Below are positions 1 through 9,429 of a stretch of 64,000 bases of DNA, one piece after another. Below the pieces are notes generated by a model. It ran no database searches, was not told the DNA's origin, and was given only the letters and a program-made list of their open reading frames with translations. This DNA comes from Planctomycetota bacterium (GTDB lineage Bacteria; Planctomycetota; Phycisphaerae; UBA1845; Fen-1342). The stretch covers positions 1-64,000 of the forward strand of contig JAHJAR010000144.1 of assembly GCA_018814045.1 (NCBI GenBank), in the 5' to 3' direction. Position 1 is the stretch's first letter; the number at the start of each line of letters is the position of its first letter. Made by a program: the position numbers and the translations under genes.

Positions 1-983
1 ACCCAGCCCCGATACCACGACGCTTCCTGCGACGAGTACTCGCGCTTGTAGTTCATCGGAATGCCGGCATCCAGCCAGCCCTGCTCCATCCAATACCGCC
101 AATTCTGGTGCGAGGCGTAGGCGTCGGAACTCGTGAAGCTGCCCGGCGCATCGCCAAAAGTGATCAGATCGGCAGTGAACCGAAGCGGCTGCCGCGGATT
201 GCTCGTGATCCACGGAATCTCCGCGCGGCAGCGGCGGACCAGCTCGTTGATCGTGCGGCGCCGGAAGTTGTTCCACGAGGTTTCGCCAGAGTGTGGCGGC
301 GTGCCAACGTATCCTGTTAGCTCCTGAAAGCGAGCGAGTGTCGACTTCGTGTAGGATGTATCGGCCGGATAGCCGGCGTTTACCTGCGTGTAGCGAATGT
401 AGTCGAAACTGACTCCATCGATCGCGTAGTCGGTCACCAACTCCTGCACAATGCTGACCAGGTATTCCTGCACTTCGGGCGAGCCGGGGTCCAGGACGTA
501 CTTCCCGCCGATCGTGGCCGGTCCGCCGCCCATGTTGGCCAGCGGCACCATCAGCCACGCGGGGTTCGCCGCCAGCAGGCTGTTGCCACTCGGCGGCCAG
601 CTCGTGCAGACCCGATAGGGGACAATCCAGGCGTGGACTTCGAGCCCCACCGCGTGAGCGCGCGATACAAGGTACGCCAGCGGGTCGATTCCGCCGGAGA
701 TGTCCGTGGCTTTGGGGACGATGCTCGAGTTCCAGTAGGCCCCGTGAGCGCTGGTTCCGGCATCGTGGTAGGCCAGGACCTCGGCGATGACGGCGTTGTA
801 GTTGCCGGTCAGCGCATAGGAGATCATCGTGTCGATCTCCGAGGTGCTCTTGAAGCCGGCGTGAAAGGCGTCGGCCCAGAAAGCGCGGAACGCGGGGTCA
901 TCCGCCAGCGCCGCCGACCCACTCCAGAGCAGCGAAAGCACCATGAGCACTGCCAGACGCGAGAGGGGCAACCGTGAGCGCAT
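1..983 (-). CDS. GH-like-10 (DUF187) secreted protein, 3' end outside window
   Basis: The gene runs off the left edge; 327 codons are visible with no stop. The ATG at 983 follows GAGGA with 5 nt spacing. The protein opens with a signal peptide (basic MRSRLPLSR, hydrophobic core, likely cut after SAALA). The rest matches the DUF187/GHL10 TIM-barrel family: a FRAFWADAF start, an NYNAVIAEV strand, a GLEVHAWIVPYR strand and a DGVSFDYIRYTQ motif. Family members are secreted glycoside-hydrolase-like proteins, and YngK-type members are thought to act on cell-wall glycans; the substrate here is not shown. The lipoprotein encoded at 6249-7454 is a divergent paralogue with the same motifs. It is the last visible gene of a minus-strand series of secreted proteins. 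Confidence 0.85.
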   Translation of the reverse strand, partial: MRSRLPLSRLAVLMVLSLLWSGSAALADDPAFRAFWADAFHAGFKSTSEIDTMISYALTGNYNAVIAEVLAYHDAGTSAHGAYWNSSIVPKATDISGGIDPLAYLVSRAHAVGLEVHAWIVPYRVCTSWPPSGNSLLAANPAWLMVPLANMGGGPATIGGKYVLDPGSPEVQEYLVSIVQELVTDYAIDGVSFDYIRYTQVNAGYPADTSYTKSTLARFQELTGYVGTPPHSGETSWNNFRRRTINELVRRCRAEIPWITSNPRQPLRFTADLITFGDAPGSFTSSDAYASHQNWRYWMEQGWLDAGIPMNYKREYSSQEASWYRGW

Positions 984-1161
984 GTTCGTCCTCAAGAGAG
1001 AATTACCTTTCTGCTCGTCTACCGCGACACGCCGGCCATCCCGTGACGGGCGCGCAGCCTGACGAGCCCCCTCTTCATCCTCATCATAGCAGAGCCAGGG
1101 CCAGGCGGGGAGTCAAAAGTGCCGCGGCGCATTTGCAGCAAACCGGCGAGGCCCGGTGGCA

Positions 1162-2853
1162 TCATAAACCCGGGCCGAGCAGCAGCGGAGCGAACTCCGC
1201 AAAGTCGGCCAGATCGACGTCTTCGTCTAGATCAAGGTCGAAGATCGCGCAGGCGCCGACCGGCGGCGGGCACGCGGAACCGGTGAAACAGGTCTGAAAA
1301 CGGGCGAAGTCGGCCAGATCGTGGTCGCCGTCATGGTCGTAGTCCCCGCTGGCGTGGGTGAAGACGTAGACCGTTCCGCTGTCGCCGTTGTTGAAGGGTG
1401 TCCCGAAGAGAATCTCGTCGAGGCTATCGCCGTTGACGTCCGAGGCCGCCAATGAGAACCCGACACGATCCTGCGACGCGCCTACGATGCGCAGATCGGT
1501 ATCGACGTTGGCAGTGAACGTCTCGCCGACCGCGAAGGCCCGGCCCAGCAGCACTTCCACCACGCCGTTCGTCGCCGGCCCGCCGAAACGCTCTGCCGCG
1601 GCGATGTCGTCGAATCCGTCCGCGTTGAAATCGCCCGCGCTGACCTCGTCGCCGAGATTCTCCTCAAACTCGCCGATCAGCAGGAAGTCGGGCGTGGCCG
1701 TGGCATAGTCAATCGTATGCGTGCCGGTCTGATAGGTGGTGGAGCCGCGCAAGCCATACACAAACCCATCGCCACGCTGCTCGTTGTGCGCGCCGGCGTC
1801 CGCCCCGGGAGCAGCGCTGGCCAGATCCATGATGTCGTCGCCGTTGAAGTCACCCACGGCGGCGGCGGACCCCAGGTTGTCGTCCTCGCGCGCTCCCAGC
1901 AGGGTGATATCAGCGGGACCGGATGCCAGACTGATCGAACTGGGCCAGGCGGCGCGTCCGCGAAAGATGTGCACCGCACCCTCGGAGGTGAACAGGCTCT
2001 GGCTGGCGTACTCATTGGGGAGAATCAGCTCTTCAATCCCGTCTCCGGTCAGGTCGCCGGTCAGGACGAACGTGCCCAGTTCGTCATAGCTGGATTTCCC
2101 GTCGATACGTACGTCGTAGCCGCCGGGCGAGGACAGATTAAGTGTGAACCCACTCGGGAACGGCCCGCCGAAAATCGCGTACACGCGGCCGGATTGGCTG
2201 CCGCCTCCGCTGGCCAGATGTACGCCCAGGATGATGTCGCCGTACGCGTCGTCGTCGATCCTCCCGATCGCGGCACCATGGGCATCCAGCCCGCCGATGA
2301 GGTTGCTGCCGCCCATGTCTCCCCCGGCAACGGGACCAATGATGCGCAAGTCCCAGTTGTCCGTGTTGCTCAGGTCGCGCGTGGCCGCGTCAAAGAAAGA
2401 CGCGCTGCCGAAAATGAGATAGGCGATGCCGCGGTCCTGGACGCCGGAGTAGTCGGCGGTCGAGGCACAGATCAGCAGATCGTCGATCTGATCACCAGTC
2501 ACGTCGCCAGTGGCGATCGAGGCTCCCAGGTTGTCGTCGATCTCAGCGCCGAGAATCACCTGGTCGGCCCCGCCGAGCGAGAGGTCGACGACGCCCAACC
2601 CGTGGGTTCCCGGTCCGCCACGAATCACGTATACGCGGCTGAGTACGCCGCCCCAGGATTCGGAGGCGCTGACGATGATCTCGTCGTATCCATCGCCGTC
2701 CAGGTCGCCCGAAACCAGCGGCCGGCCCCAATCCTGACGAGCCAACGGCCCCAGGTACACTGTGCCGGCCTCATCGGCCAGGCGTTCAGTTGGACCCGCG
2801 AGTGCGACGCCGGCCACCAGAACCGCGATGAAGGCACAGCGCGATGGCAGCAT
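1162..2853 (-). CDS. Secreted FG-GAP (integrin-alpha-like) beta-propeller with dockerin-like tail
   Basis: This 563-residue protein starts at an ATG at 2853 with GGAGG seven bases upstream; an upstream extension to 2922 lacks such a site. A signal peptide (MLPSRCAFIAVLVAGVALAG) comes first. Seven repeats of the FG-GAP calcium-loop type follow, for example GDLDGDGYDEIIVSA, GDVTGDQIDDLLICA, GDLTGDGIEELILPN and GDFNADGFDDIAAAE, which predicts a seven-bladed propeller. The C terminus has two D-rich segments (DYDHDGDHDLADFARF and FDLDLDEDVDLADFAEF) that resemble planctomycete dockerin type I repeats. It is probably an extracellular calcium-stabilised binding or scaffold protein. No enzymatic residues are apparent. 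Confidence 0.88.
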   Translation of the reverse strand: MLPSRCAFIAVLVAGVALAGPTERLADEAGTVYLGPLARQDWGRPLVSGDLDGDGYDEIIVSASESWGGVLSRVYVIRGGPGTHGLGVVDLSLGGADQVILGAEIDDNLGASIATGDVTGDQIDDLLICASTADYSGVQDRGIAYLIFGSASFFDAATRDLSNTDNWDLRIIGPVAGGDMGGSNLIGGLDAHGAAIGRIDDDAYGDIILGVHLASGGGSQSGRVYAIFGGPFPSGFTLNLSSPGGYDVRIDGKSSYDELGTFVLTGDLTGDGIEELILPNEYASQSLFTSEGAVHIFRGRAAWPSSISLASGPADITLLGAREDDNLGSAAAVGDFNGDDIMDLASAAPGADAGAHNEQRGDGFVYGLRGSTTYQTGTHTIDYATATPDFLLIGEFEENLGDEVSAGDFNADGFDDIAAAERFGGPATNGVVEVLLGRAFAVGETFTANVDTDLRIVGASQDRVGFSLAASDVNGDSLDEILFGTPFNNGDSGTVYVFTHASGDYDHDGDHDLADFARFQTCFTGSACPPPVGACAIFDLDLDEDVDLADFAEFAPLLLGPGL

Positions 2854-2945
2854 TGGACATCCTCCGCGCGGACAGCCGGGCATCGAGCGCCGCGCGCCGC
2901 CGTCCGCGGTGAGAGCAGACAACCTTGATTCCAGGCGGCGGGCCG

Positions 2946-5900
2946 CTACGGTCCCCCGGCACCCGTGAAGTACTGCTGGAACAGGCTGAAGTCAGCCAGG
3001 TCAACGTCGTAATCTTCGTCGCCGTCCATATCGAGGCAGAAGTGCCCGCCTGGATACGGATCGTCCGGCCCGCTGTAGCACCAGACAAAGACGTTGAAGT
3101 CAGTCATGTCGACGTCGTTATCTCGGTCATAGTCAAAGGGCAACGGCCCACTGGCGCTTTCCAGGAAGTCTATGACGCGCTGCATGACAGCGGCGCGAAC
3201 CGTCGGGGACGAGATCGTCTCAAACGGGAAGCCGAACACGACGACGTTGTAGATCTCGCCCGTGTACTGCACACCGGCGACCGTGCCGCTGCCGCCGACG
3301 TAGTGCAAACAGGCCTGCGCGTCGGTGCCGGCGGTGAGCACATCCGGGCTGTACACCTCGTACGGCGCGCCATTGGCCGGGTCAAAATCGAACGAGCCGA
3401 CACCATCGAGAATGCTGCCGGCCACGGCGGTAACATCGAACGTGCCCGCGTCATCGGCAGCGTAGCCGGTGCGCAGTGTGTTCTGCATGAAGCTGGCGCC
3501 GTTTCCCTGGCCGATCAGGTCGTAGCCGATCTCCGCGCCGCTAACGAACAGCGCGCCTCCATCGACCAGGAAGGCCTCGACCTTGCTCTGTTCGTTGGCG
3601 GAGAAGGTCGCGTCTTCGGTGCTTTCGGTGCCGAGAATCCAGACCACGATGTCATAGTGGCCCAACTGCACGTAAGAGTTGATCACCGCATCGTTCGAAC
3701 ACGAAGCAAAGCCAATGTCGTTGGCCGCCAGAGCCTCGGCGTGCTGCACAATGTAGTCAAACGAATTGCTCCGTCGCCACATCTGCCGCTCGATCCAATC
3801 GCCGGCGTAGGCCGGCGGCTGGGTGAACGTCTGGATCGGGTTGATCTGCCGCCGCAGACGATCGAAGCCGTTGACGATCAGCAGGTTGGCGGTACCGGTG
3901 GTCGGCCGGCGGACGGCCAGCACTTCCGTGGGCATGGACTCGCCGCCGGCGTTTGTGGCCGCCACGCGGAAGTAACGCGTCTCACCTACCGGCACACCAG
4001 CGACGGTCGTGGTGAGCACGTTACCCAGGATGATCGGGTTACCGAAGCCGTAGCCGTTGGACGACTGGTAGACGACGTACCCGGTGGCGGCGTCGCCGCG
4101 GGCCCCGTCCACCAGCGGTGCCTGCCAGGAAAGGCGCACGTCGCCGTTGCCCGGGTCCTCCGCACGGAAGTAGCGCGGCGTGTCAGGCGCAAACGCGAGC
4201 GGGACCTGGCTGCCGGGCAGAGTGTTGAGGAACTTGATGATCCCGTGCACACACGCGCGGGCCATGGCCGAGCGCACCCGGTCATCGCGCAACAGTTCGG
4301 CATCGAGTTGATTGTCGTGAAAAGCCAACTCGATGATGGTGGCGTCGAATTCGTCGCTGTTGGCCCCCGTGCAAATGGCGCCATATGACGAGGTGTACGT
4401 GGCACTGGAGCGATCGTACCACTCGTGCTCGAACTCGTCGTCGATGATGAGCATGTCCGCGTCGAACTCGTCTGACAGCATGTTGGCGAACTGCACCTGG
4501 TACGTCGTCGCTCCCAGGTCAGTGATCAGACAAATCTGCCCGCGGGCGCCGCCGCCGGACGCGTTGGTGTGAAACTCGAGGTGCACGCGTTTCCAGCGGT
4601 CGGTCAGGATGCCGCCGCCGGGGACCTGGTTCATCTCGCGGGCCCATTTGCCGCCGGTGCGTACGTTATCGCCGGCGTCATCGCCGCCGCCGTCCCAGAT
4701 ATCAGAATCGAAACCGGAGGCATTGTTGCCCAGTTCGCTGTGCGCAAAGTAGCGTTGGCATTCTTCGTCGCGCGGGTAGCCGCTGATGGAGTCGGGGCCG
4801 GACCGCCAGATGTCACCGACACCGCCACCCCAGCGCACGGCGTCGGCAATGATGGCCCCGGCTAGGGAGGACTCGTTGGTAATCTCGACGTAGTTGTCGC
4901 CACCGGCCTCGAGGTAGTAGTTGCCCAGCCAAATCCAGCCGCTGCCCGTCTCACGGTGGTCGATCGTGATCTCCGCAATGCCGCCACTGTGGCTGACGCG
5001 GTAGGTCTGCAAGCTGCGGTTGGAGCCGGCGACGCTGAAGCAGTACACGGGATAGAAGTCGGTGACGGTGATGTTGGGCGTGTAGCGCGCCGTGGCCGTC
5101 TCCACCGTTTCCGACGAGATCCACTTGTACACGATGCCGGAGATGGTCGCGCCGTTCTCGTAGTACTTGCTGCTGCTGCCGTTGCTCCACGTGCCCGTAT
5201 AGGTGACTCCCGGATCGTCGTTGTCGAGCACGATCTCGATCGTCTGCCAGCCGACCGGACGGAACGGGACGACCGTGGCCCCGGCGTTGAAGGCGTAGTT
5301 CACGAAGAAGTTCAGCATATCGATGTTGCCGTAGTCTTCGCACATGTCCAGCAGCACGGGCCGCTGGAGGAACCAGCTCGACGTGCCGGCGGTCCAGCCG
5401 TGGCCGGCGGAGGCGTATACGGTCACGCCACTCAACGCGCCGACCGGTTGCCGGTTGGCCTGGCTGGGCGGCCCGGTCAGCCGATGGGTGTCGTCGGCCC
5501 CGGGGGCATCCCACTGCGCCGGTCGCTCCTGCGGCTCGAGCACGTCCGGTACCGGGGCGCTGCGCGGCAGCAGGAACTGCTCGAGCGTACCGTAGGGCTG
5601 GTCCTGCCCGGCGCGGACGCGGATGCGCGTTCCGCCAAACGTCCCGTCGCACATGTAGGGACCGCTCAACGCATTCGACAGCGTCTCCGGATCACCCGGC
5701 CACATATGCCAATCGCCGTTGGCGACCGGGATGGTCAGGTGGACTTCCAGTACGTTCTCGTCCCACACGACGTCGTCCACGAGCGTGCCTGGTGGAAGCA
5801 GCCATTGCCCGGCACGCGTCTGCACTTCGGTTGCCCGAGCAACGATGGCGACGATAGCATGAATTGCATCCGGCGAACCGACGGGCAACTGCGCGTTTTC

Positions 5901-6026
5901 GACCGCGCCGGACAACGCCTGCTGCGCCCACGGATCACCTTCGTCCCCCAAGGTCGCATTCGCACACGCAAGCCCCAGTGCGCACGCGACAATGGCCGCC
6001 AGTCTGAACTTCATAGTTCTATGCAT
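2946..6026 (-). CDS. Secreted N-acetylmuramoyl-L-alanine amidase-like protein with golvesin-type and FN3 domains
   Basis: This large secreted protein (about 1,026 residues) starts at the ATG at 6026, preceded by GGAG with 5 nt spacing and followed by a signal peptide (FRLAAIVACALGLACANA). The parts of an amidase_3 zinc site appear in order but widely spaced: YASAGHG (first His), LLDMCEDYGN (Glu), HLEFHTNASGGG (His) and IIELAFHDN (Glu). Between them sits a golvesin/xanthan-lyase-like beta domain of roughly 150 residues, around TARYTPNITVTDFYPVYC and GSGWIWLGNYYLEAGGDNYV. Next come a fibronectin III domain, a region starting NLLIVNGFDR that looks like a Rossmann or GATase-like fold, and a dockerin-like tail (DYDRDNDVDMTDFNVF, DMDGDEDYDVDLADFSLF). 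It probably binds and cuts peptidoglycan outside the cell. Activity is inferred from the residues. Confidence 0.82.
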   Translation of the reverse strand: MHRTMKFRLAAIVACALGLACANATLGDEGDPWAQQALSGAVENAQLPVGSPDAIHAIVAIVARATEVQTRAGQWLLPPGTLVDDVVWDENVLEVHLTIPVANGDWHMWPGDPETLSNALSGPYMCDGTFGGTRIRVRAGQDQPYGTLEQFLLPRSAPVPDVLEPQERPAQWDAPGADDTHRLTGPPSQANRQPVGALSGVTVYASAGHGWTAGTSSWFLQRPVLLDMCEDYGNIDMLNFFVNYAFNAGATVVPFRPVGWQTIEIVLDNDDPGVTYTGTWSNGSSSKYYENGATISGIVYKWISSETVETATARYTPNITVTDFYPVYCFSVAGSNRSLQTYRVSHSGGIAEITIDHRETGSGWIWLGNYYLEAGGDNYVEITNESSLAGAIIADAVRWGGGVGDIWRSGPDSISGYPRDEECQRYFAHSELGNNASGFDSDIWDGGGDDAGDNVRTGGKWAREMNQVPGGGILTDRWKRVHLEFHTNASGGGARGQICLITDLGATTYQVQFANMLSDEFDADMLIIDDEFEHEWYDRSSATYTSSYGAICTGANSDEFDATIIELAFHDNQLDAELLRDDRVRSAMARACVHGIIKFLNTLPGSQVPLAFAPDTPRYFRAEDPGNGDVRLSWQAPLVDGARGDAATGYVVYQSSNGYGFGNPIILGNVLTTTVAGVPVGETRYFRVAATNAGGESMPTEVLAVRRPTTGTANLLIVNGFDRLRRQINPIQTFTQPPAYAGDWIERQMWRRSNSFDYIVQHAEALAANDIGFASCSNDAVINSYVQLGHYDIVVWILGTESTEDATFSANEQSKVEAFLVDGGALFVSGAEIGYDLIGQGNGASFMQNTLRTGYAADDAGTFDVTAVAGSILDGVGSFDFDPANGAPYEVYSPDVLTAGTDAQACLHYVGGSGTVAGVQYTGEIYNVVVFGFPFETISSPTVRAAVMQRVIDFLESASGPLPFDYDRDNDVDMTDFNVFVWCYSGPDDPYPGGHFCLDMDGDEDYDVDLADFSLFQQYFTGAGGP

Positions 6027-6248
6027 GGTTGCTCCAGGCCCTCCGTGAAGCCGTGTGGATGAATCCCAGCATGCACCGTTCACACCACCTTAGCCTCGGC
6101 GGTGGGCTTGGTGCGCGCGCACTTACTACCACAAACCTCAGTGTACTGCGCCCGTGGGGCCGCTTTCAAGCCAGGATTGCCGACGCGGCCGCTCTGCAAC
6201 CGAACACGCGGCGCTCAGTCCGGTGCCGGCCAGCATTCGAGCCCAGGC

Positions 6249-7454
6249 CTAAGACGCCTCGACCAGGGCCTTCAACCGCGGCAGCAGGATCTCGCGTCGC
6301 ACCGCGCGTGTGTTCCGCTGTCGCTCGTTTTGAGACGTCAACTCCTCGTCCGCCGAGTCGAATAGCGAGGAATACGCGAAAACGCAGAAGTTACCGGTCT
6401 TTTCGCGGGCGATGTCCACCTGCTCGCCCACCATGGCCACCGCTTCGCGGAGCGGAGTGTCCGGATGGCGACCAAACCAAAGCCCGGGCACAATCGGCAC
6501 CGGCGAGCCATCGGCCACCCAGGGATCGATGCGCTGCCCGAATTCGGTTGGGCTGTCTGTGTAATTCATCAGAATCACGATATCGATGACGCCGTCCGCG
6601 ATCCACTGCCGGCCGTCCTGAAAGTGATGCAGGGCCCGCTCGCGCACGGAGCCGATCGCCGCCGACAGTGCGGCTGATGGGCGCGTGCGGCGCAGCATGC
6701 CGTGGATGTCGGCCACAAGTTGCGTGACCTGATCGGTCCGCCACCGGTTCCAGGCCTCCGGATCGTCATCCGGGGCCAGACCGGTGTCCGCCTTGTAGAG
6801 TGCGAGCGTTTGCTCATCGCGCGGGTAGTCCAGGCCAGAACCGCGGGGCGTAGCAGGCGGCTCGTTGGGGAAGCGAATGTAGTCCAGGTGCAGGCCGTCC
6901 ACGTCGTAGCGCGACACGAGATCGCGGAACACGTCGACGAGATAGGTGCGCACCTCGGGCAAGCAGGGATTGAGGCTCACGTAGAAGCTCGACAGCGCCT
7001 GCCGGTCGCCGTTCTGATCGTACCAGAACCACTCCGGCCGTTTGTTGTAGAGCTGCTCGGGGTTATCGGGCGGCTGTTTGCCGCGCCAAGCGGGCATGAC
7101 GTTGACATAGGCGTGCAGCTCGACGCCGCGGGCGTGCGCTTCGTCACAAGCCAGCGCCAGCGGATCGAAACCGGGATCGCTACCGCCGAGTTCATCCGCC
7201 CAGGGCTCGAAACTGGAATCATAAAACGCGGTACCGTTGCCACGGACCTGGAACAGGAGCGCGTTGAAGCCGGCGTCGGCACAGTTCTGGACGATGCGCT
7301 TCACGTCCTCGGCCGTGGTGTAGTCGAAGCGGGTCACCCAGATGGCCCGCATCGGCTCGGTCACGCGCGGGCCAAGGGCACAACCGGACGCCAGCGTGAC
7401 GGATACGAGCAGCGCGAGCGCCAACGCCGACCTGATCCATTCCTGCATTCTCAT
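6249..7454 (-). CDS. GH-like-10 (DUF187, YngK-type) lipoprotein
   Basis: This 401-residue protein starts at the ATG at 7454, which has AGGA six bases upstream. A lipobox (LASGC) predicts attachment to the outer membrane or periplasmic face. The body is a DUF187/GHL10 TIM barrel: MRAIWVTRFDYTT, GFNALLFQVRGNGTAFY, GVELHAYVNVMPAW and VDGLHLDYIRFP are classic motifs. Length is normal for the family. It lies 37 bases downstream of the sodium-solute symporter and murQ on the same strand, so it is probably part of that operon. This supports a role in releasing or trimming cell-wall sugars before uptake, although no family member of this exact type gives a certain substrate. Confidence 0.9.
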   Translation of the reverse strand: MRMQEWIRSALALALLVSVTLASGCALGPRVTEPMRAIWVTRFDYTTAEDVKRIVQNCADAGFNALLFQVRGNGTAFYDSSFEPWADELGGSDPGFDPLALACDEAHARGVELHAYVNVMPAWRGKQPPDNPEQLYNKRPEWFWYDQNGDRQALSSFYVSLNPCLPEVRTYLVDVFRDLVSRYDVDGLHLDYIRFPNEPPATPRGSGLDYPRDEQTLALYKADTGLAPDDDPEAWNRWRTDQVTQLVADIHGMLRRTRPSAALSAAIGSVRERALHHFQDGRQWIADGVIDIVILMNYTDSPTEFGQRIDPWVADGSPVPIVPGLWFGRHPDTPLREAVAMVGEQVDIAREKTGNFCVFAYSSLFDSADEELTSQNERQRNTRAVRREILLPRLKALVEAS

Positions 7455-7491
7455 CGTTCTTCCTCTCGTTGTGTCGAGCGAAACCCGGGTG

Positions 7492-9429
7492 CTAGGCGGC
7501 GCGACGCCGCGCCAGTAGGTATCCCCAGACGAAGGCGATCGAACTGCCGACCGGTGCGTACCAGGGCCACGCCACCGTGAGCACCTTTGGAACCCCGTCA
7601 GCGTCGGGCGCGCCTTTCCAGTAACCGAAGTAGTTCAGCCACAGCAGCAGCGCCAGGCCAGCCATCAGAATCAGCGTTTGCGGAAGATCGCGAATGACCA
7701 GCGCGATCAGCCGGCGGCGCTGCTCGCTCCAGTCGGTCACGGCGGCCGCGGTTTGTGCCTCGGTCATGCGCTGCCAGGTCCAGACCAGCAGGAGAATGAC
7801 CGCGAAAGCCCAACAGACGCCGTGCGTCCACGGGTGATGCCACACCATCGCGAAGACGCAGACGGCCGACAGTGGGCCGGAGAACATGAACCCGCGCCCG
7901 TCGATTCCCAGCGGCAGGAACGACAGGGCGAAACCGGCCAGCAGGGCGCCGCCGGTATAGCCGACCATCGCGAGCCCCAGATCGAGGATGGACTTGTAAT
8001 GCTCGCGCACGTCGGCGGCCAGATAGGCCATCAGGCACAGCACCACGCCCCAGAACAGGACCAGCAATCGTCCCACCAGCACCGAACGCCGGTCCTCGTC
8101 TGAAGCCTCGGTCTTCTCCGCCAACTCCTCGATGTTCCCGGAAACGGTGACCGTGATGCCCCGGCTGCGCAGATACCTCTCGCGCAGGGGGTTGTAGAAG
8201 GCGGACATCACCACCTGGCTGAGCGCCGTCAGAATACCCATCAGGCTCGAGATCGCGGCCGCAAAAATGGCGGCGATGATCAGCCCCTTCAATCCGGTCG
8301 GGATTCGTTCGAGGATGAAGATCGGGAAGATGCGGTCGGGCGTCTTCGTGTACATCTCGAGCGCCTCGCCGCGCAGATTCGGGAAATCGGGATGCGCCGA
8401 AGCCGCGATGAACTCGGCGGGAGCATCTGGCGCTGGCGTCTGCCGGTAATAGACGTACAGGCCGATTCCAACGAGCATGACCGATAACGTCACAATCTGT
8501 CCCGCGGCGCTGCTGATGATCGCCCAGCGCGCGTCACGCGGGTTGCGGCAGCAGAACATCCGCTGTGCGAGCAATTGGTCGGTGCCGTAAGCGCCCAGCC
8601 CCCCCCACGTGCTGGCGATCGCTGCGGTCCACATCGTGTATTGTCGTAACGGACTGACACTGAAGTCGAAGAAGGTGAACTTACCCCAGGGGCCGCAGGC
8701 TTTGGCCTCCCAGCCGACCCGGAACATCTCGGCCCAGCCGCCATTGAGGTGATAGGCAACCGTCCCCAGCGCCACGATCGCCCCGAGCAAAAAGACCAGG
8801 AATAGAATCACGTCGGTCCAGATGACCGTCGTGATTCCGCCAATCAGGGTCCAACCGACGGACACCACGCCAATCATGATCAGCGCCCAGGCCAACTCGT
8901 TCAGCCCGATGTTGCCGGACAGCCAGGCCAACTGATCGCGAAGTACGACGTTGACGACTTCGGCGGTGAGATAGACGCGCGCTGACTGGCCCAGGATCCC
9001 CCCCAGTGAGAACAGCACCGTGGTCATCGCGCGCACGTGACCGCCGAGCCGATTGCCCATGTAGTCGTAGGGACTGTAAATCTCACGCTGGTAGTACGCC
9101 GGGACCAGCACATAGCCAACGATGATCCGCGCGAGCAGGGAGCCGATCACGCCCAGTTGCAGATACTTGAGGTTACCCTCGACCCCCATGTTGAAGACCA
9201 CGAAGGGAACGCTCACGAAGGTGAGCGCGCTGATCTCGGTCGCGATGATCGAGCCGGCGACCGCGTACCACGGCAGCTTGCGCCCGCCGAGGAAGAAGTC
9301 GCGCAGGGAGGTCTGCCGTCCGGCGAGCTTGGCGCCCAGGACCGTGGTGAAGGCGAGATAGCCCACCACCACGAGCCAATCGATCCATCCGAACCTCGAA
9401 CTCAGCGAAGCGGCGATGAGGTCGCTCAT
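7492..9429 (-). CDS. Sodium:solute symporter (SSS family), candidate amino-sugar transporter
   Basis: This 645-residue integral membrane protein begins with the SSS-family pattern WIDWLVVVGYLAFTTVLG, a loop containing RDFFLGGRKLPWYAV and then SIIATEISALTFVSVPF. Later segments include YDYMGNRLGG, GGITTVIWTDVI and a long run of hydrophobic helices, about 13 in all. The family imports sugars, amino acids or vitamins with sodium. The ATG overlaps the murQ stop codon in ATGA (9426-9429), so the two are translationally coupled. The GH-like-10 lipoprotein follows. This context makes N-acetylmuramic acid or a related sugar the best substrate guess, but the sequence itself does not show specificity. 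Confidence 0.9.
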   Translation of the reverse strand: MSDLIAASLSSRFGWIDWLVVVGYLAFTTVLGAKLAGRQTSLRDFFLGGRKLPWYAVAGSIIATEISALTFVSVPFVVFNMGVEGNLKYLQLGVIGSLLARIIVGYVLVPAYYQREIYSPYDYMGNRLGGHVRAMTTVLFSLGGILGQSARVYLTAEVVNVVLRDQLAWLSGNIGLNELAWALIMIGVVSVGWTLIGGITTVIWTDVILFLVFLLGAIVALGTVAYHLNGGWAEMFRVGWEAKACGPWGKFTFFDFSVSPLRQYTMWTAAIASTWGGLGAYGTDQLLAQRMFCCRNPRDARWAIISSAAGQIVTLSVMLVGIGLYVYYRQTPAPDAPAEFIAASAHPDFPNLRGEALEMYTKTPDRIFPIFILERIPTGLKGLIIAAIFAAAISSLMGILTALSQVVMSAFYNPLRERYLRSRGITVTVSGNIEELAEKTEASDEDRRSVLVGRLLVLFWGVVLCLMAYLAADVREHYKSILDLGLAMVGYTGGALLAGFALSFLPLGIDGRGFMFSGPLSAVCVFAMVWHHPWTHGVCWAFAVILLLVWTWQRMTEAQTAAAVTDWSEQRRRLIALVIRDLPQTLILMAGLALLLWLNYFGYWKGAPDADGVPKVLTVAWPWYAPVGSSIAFVWGYLLARRRAA

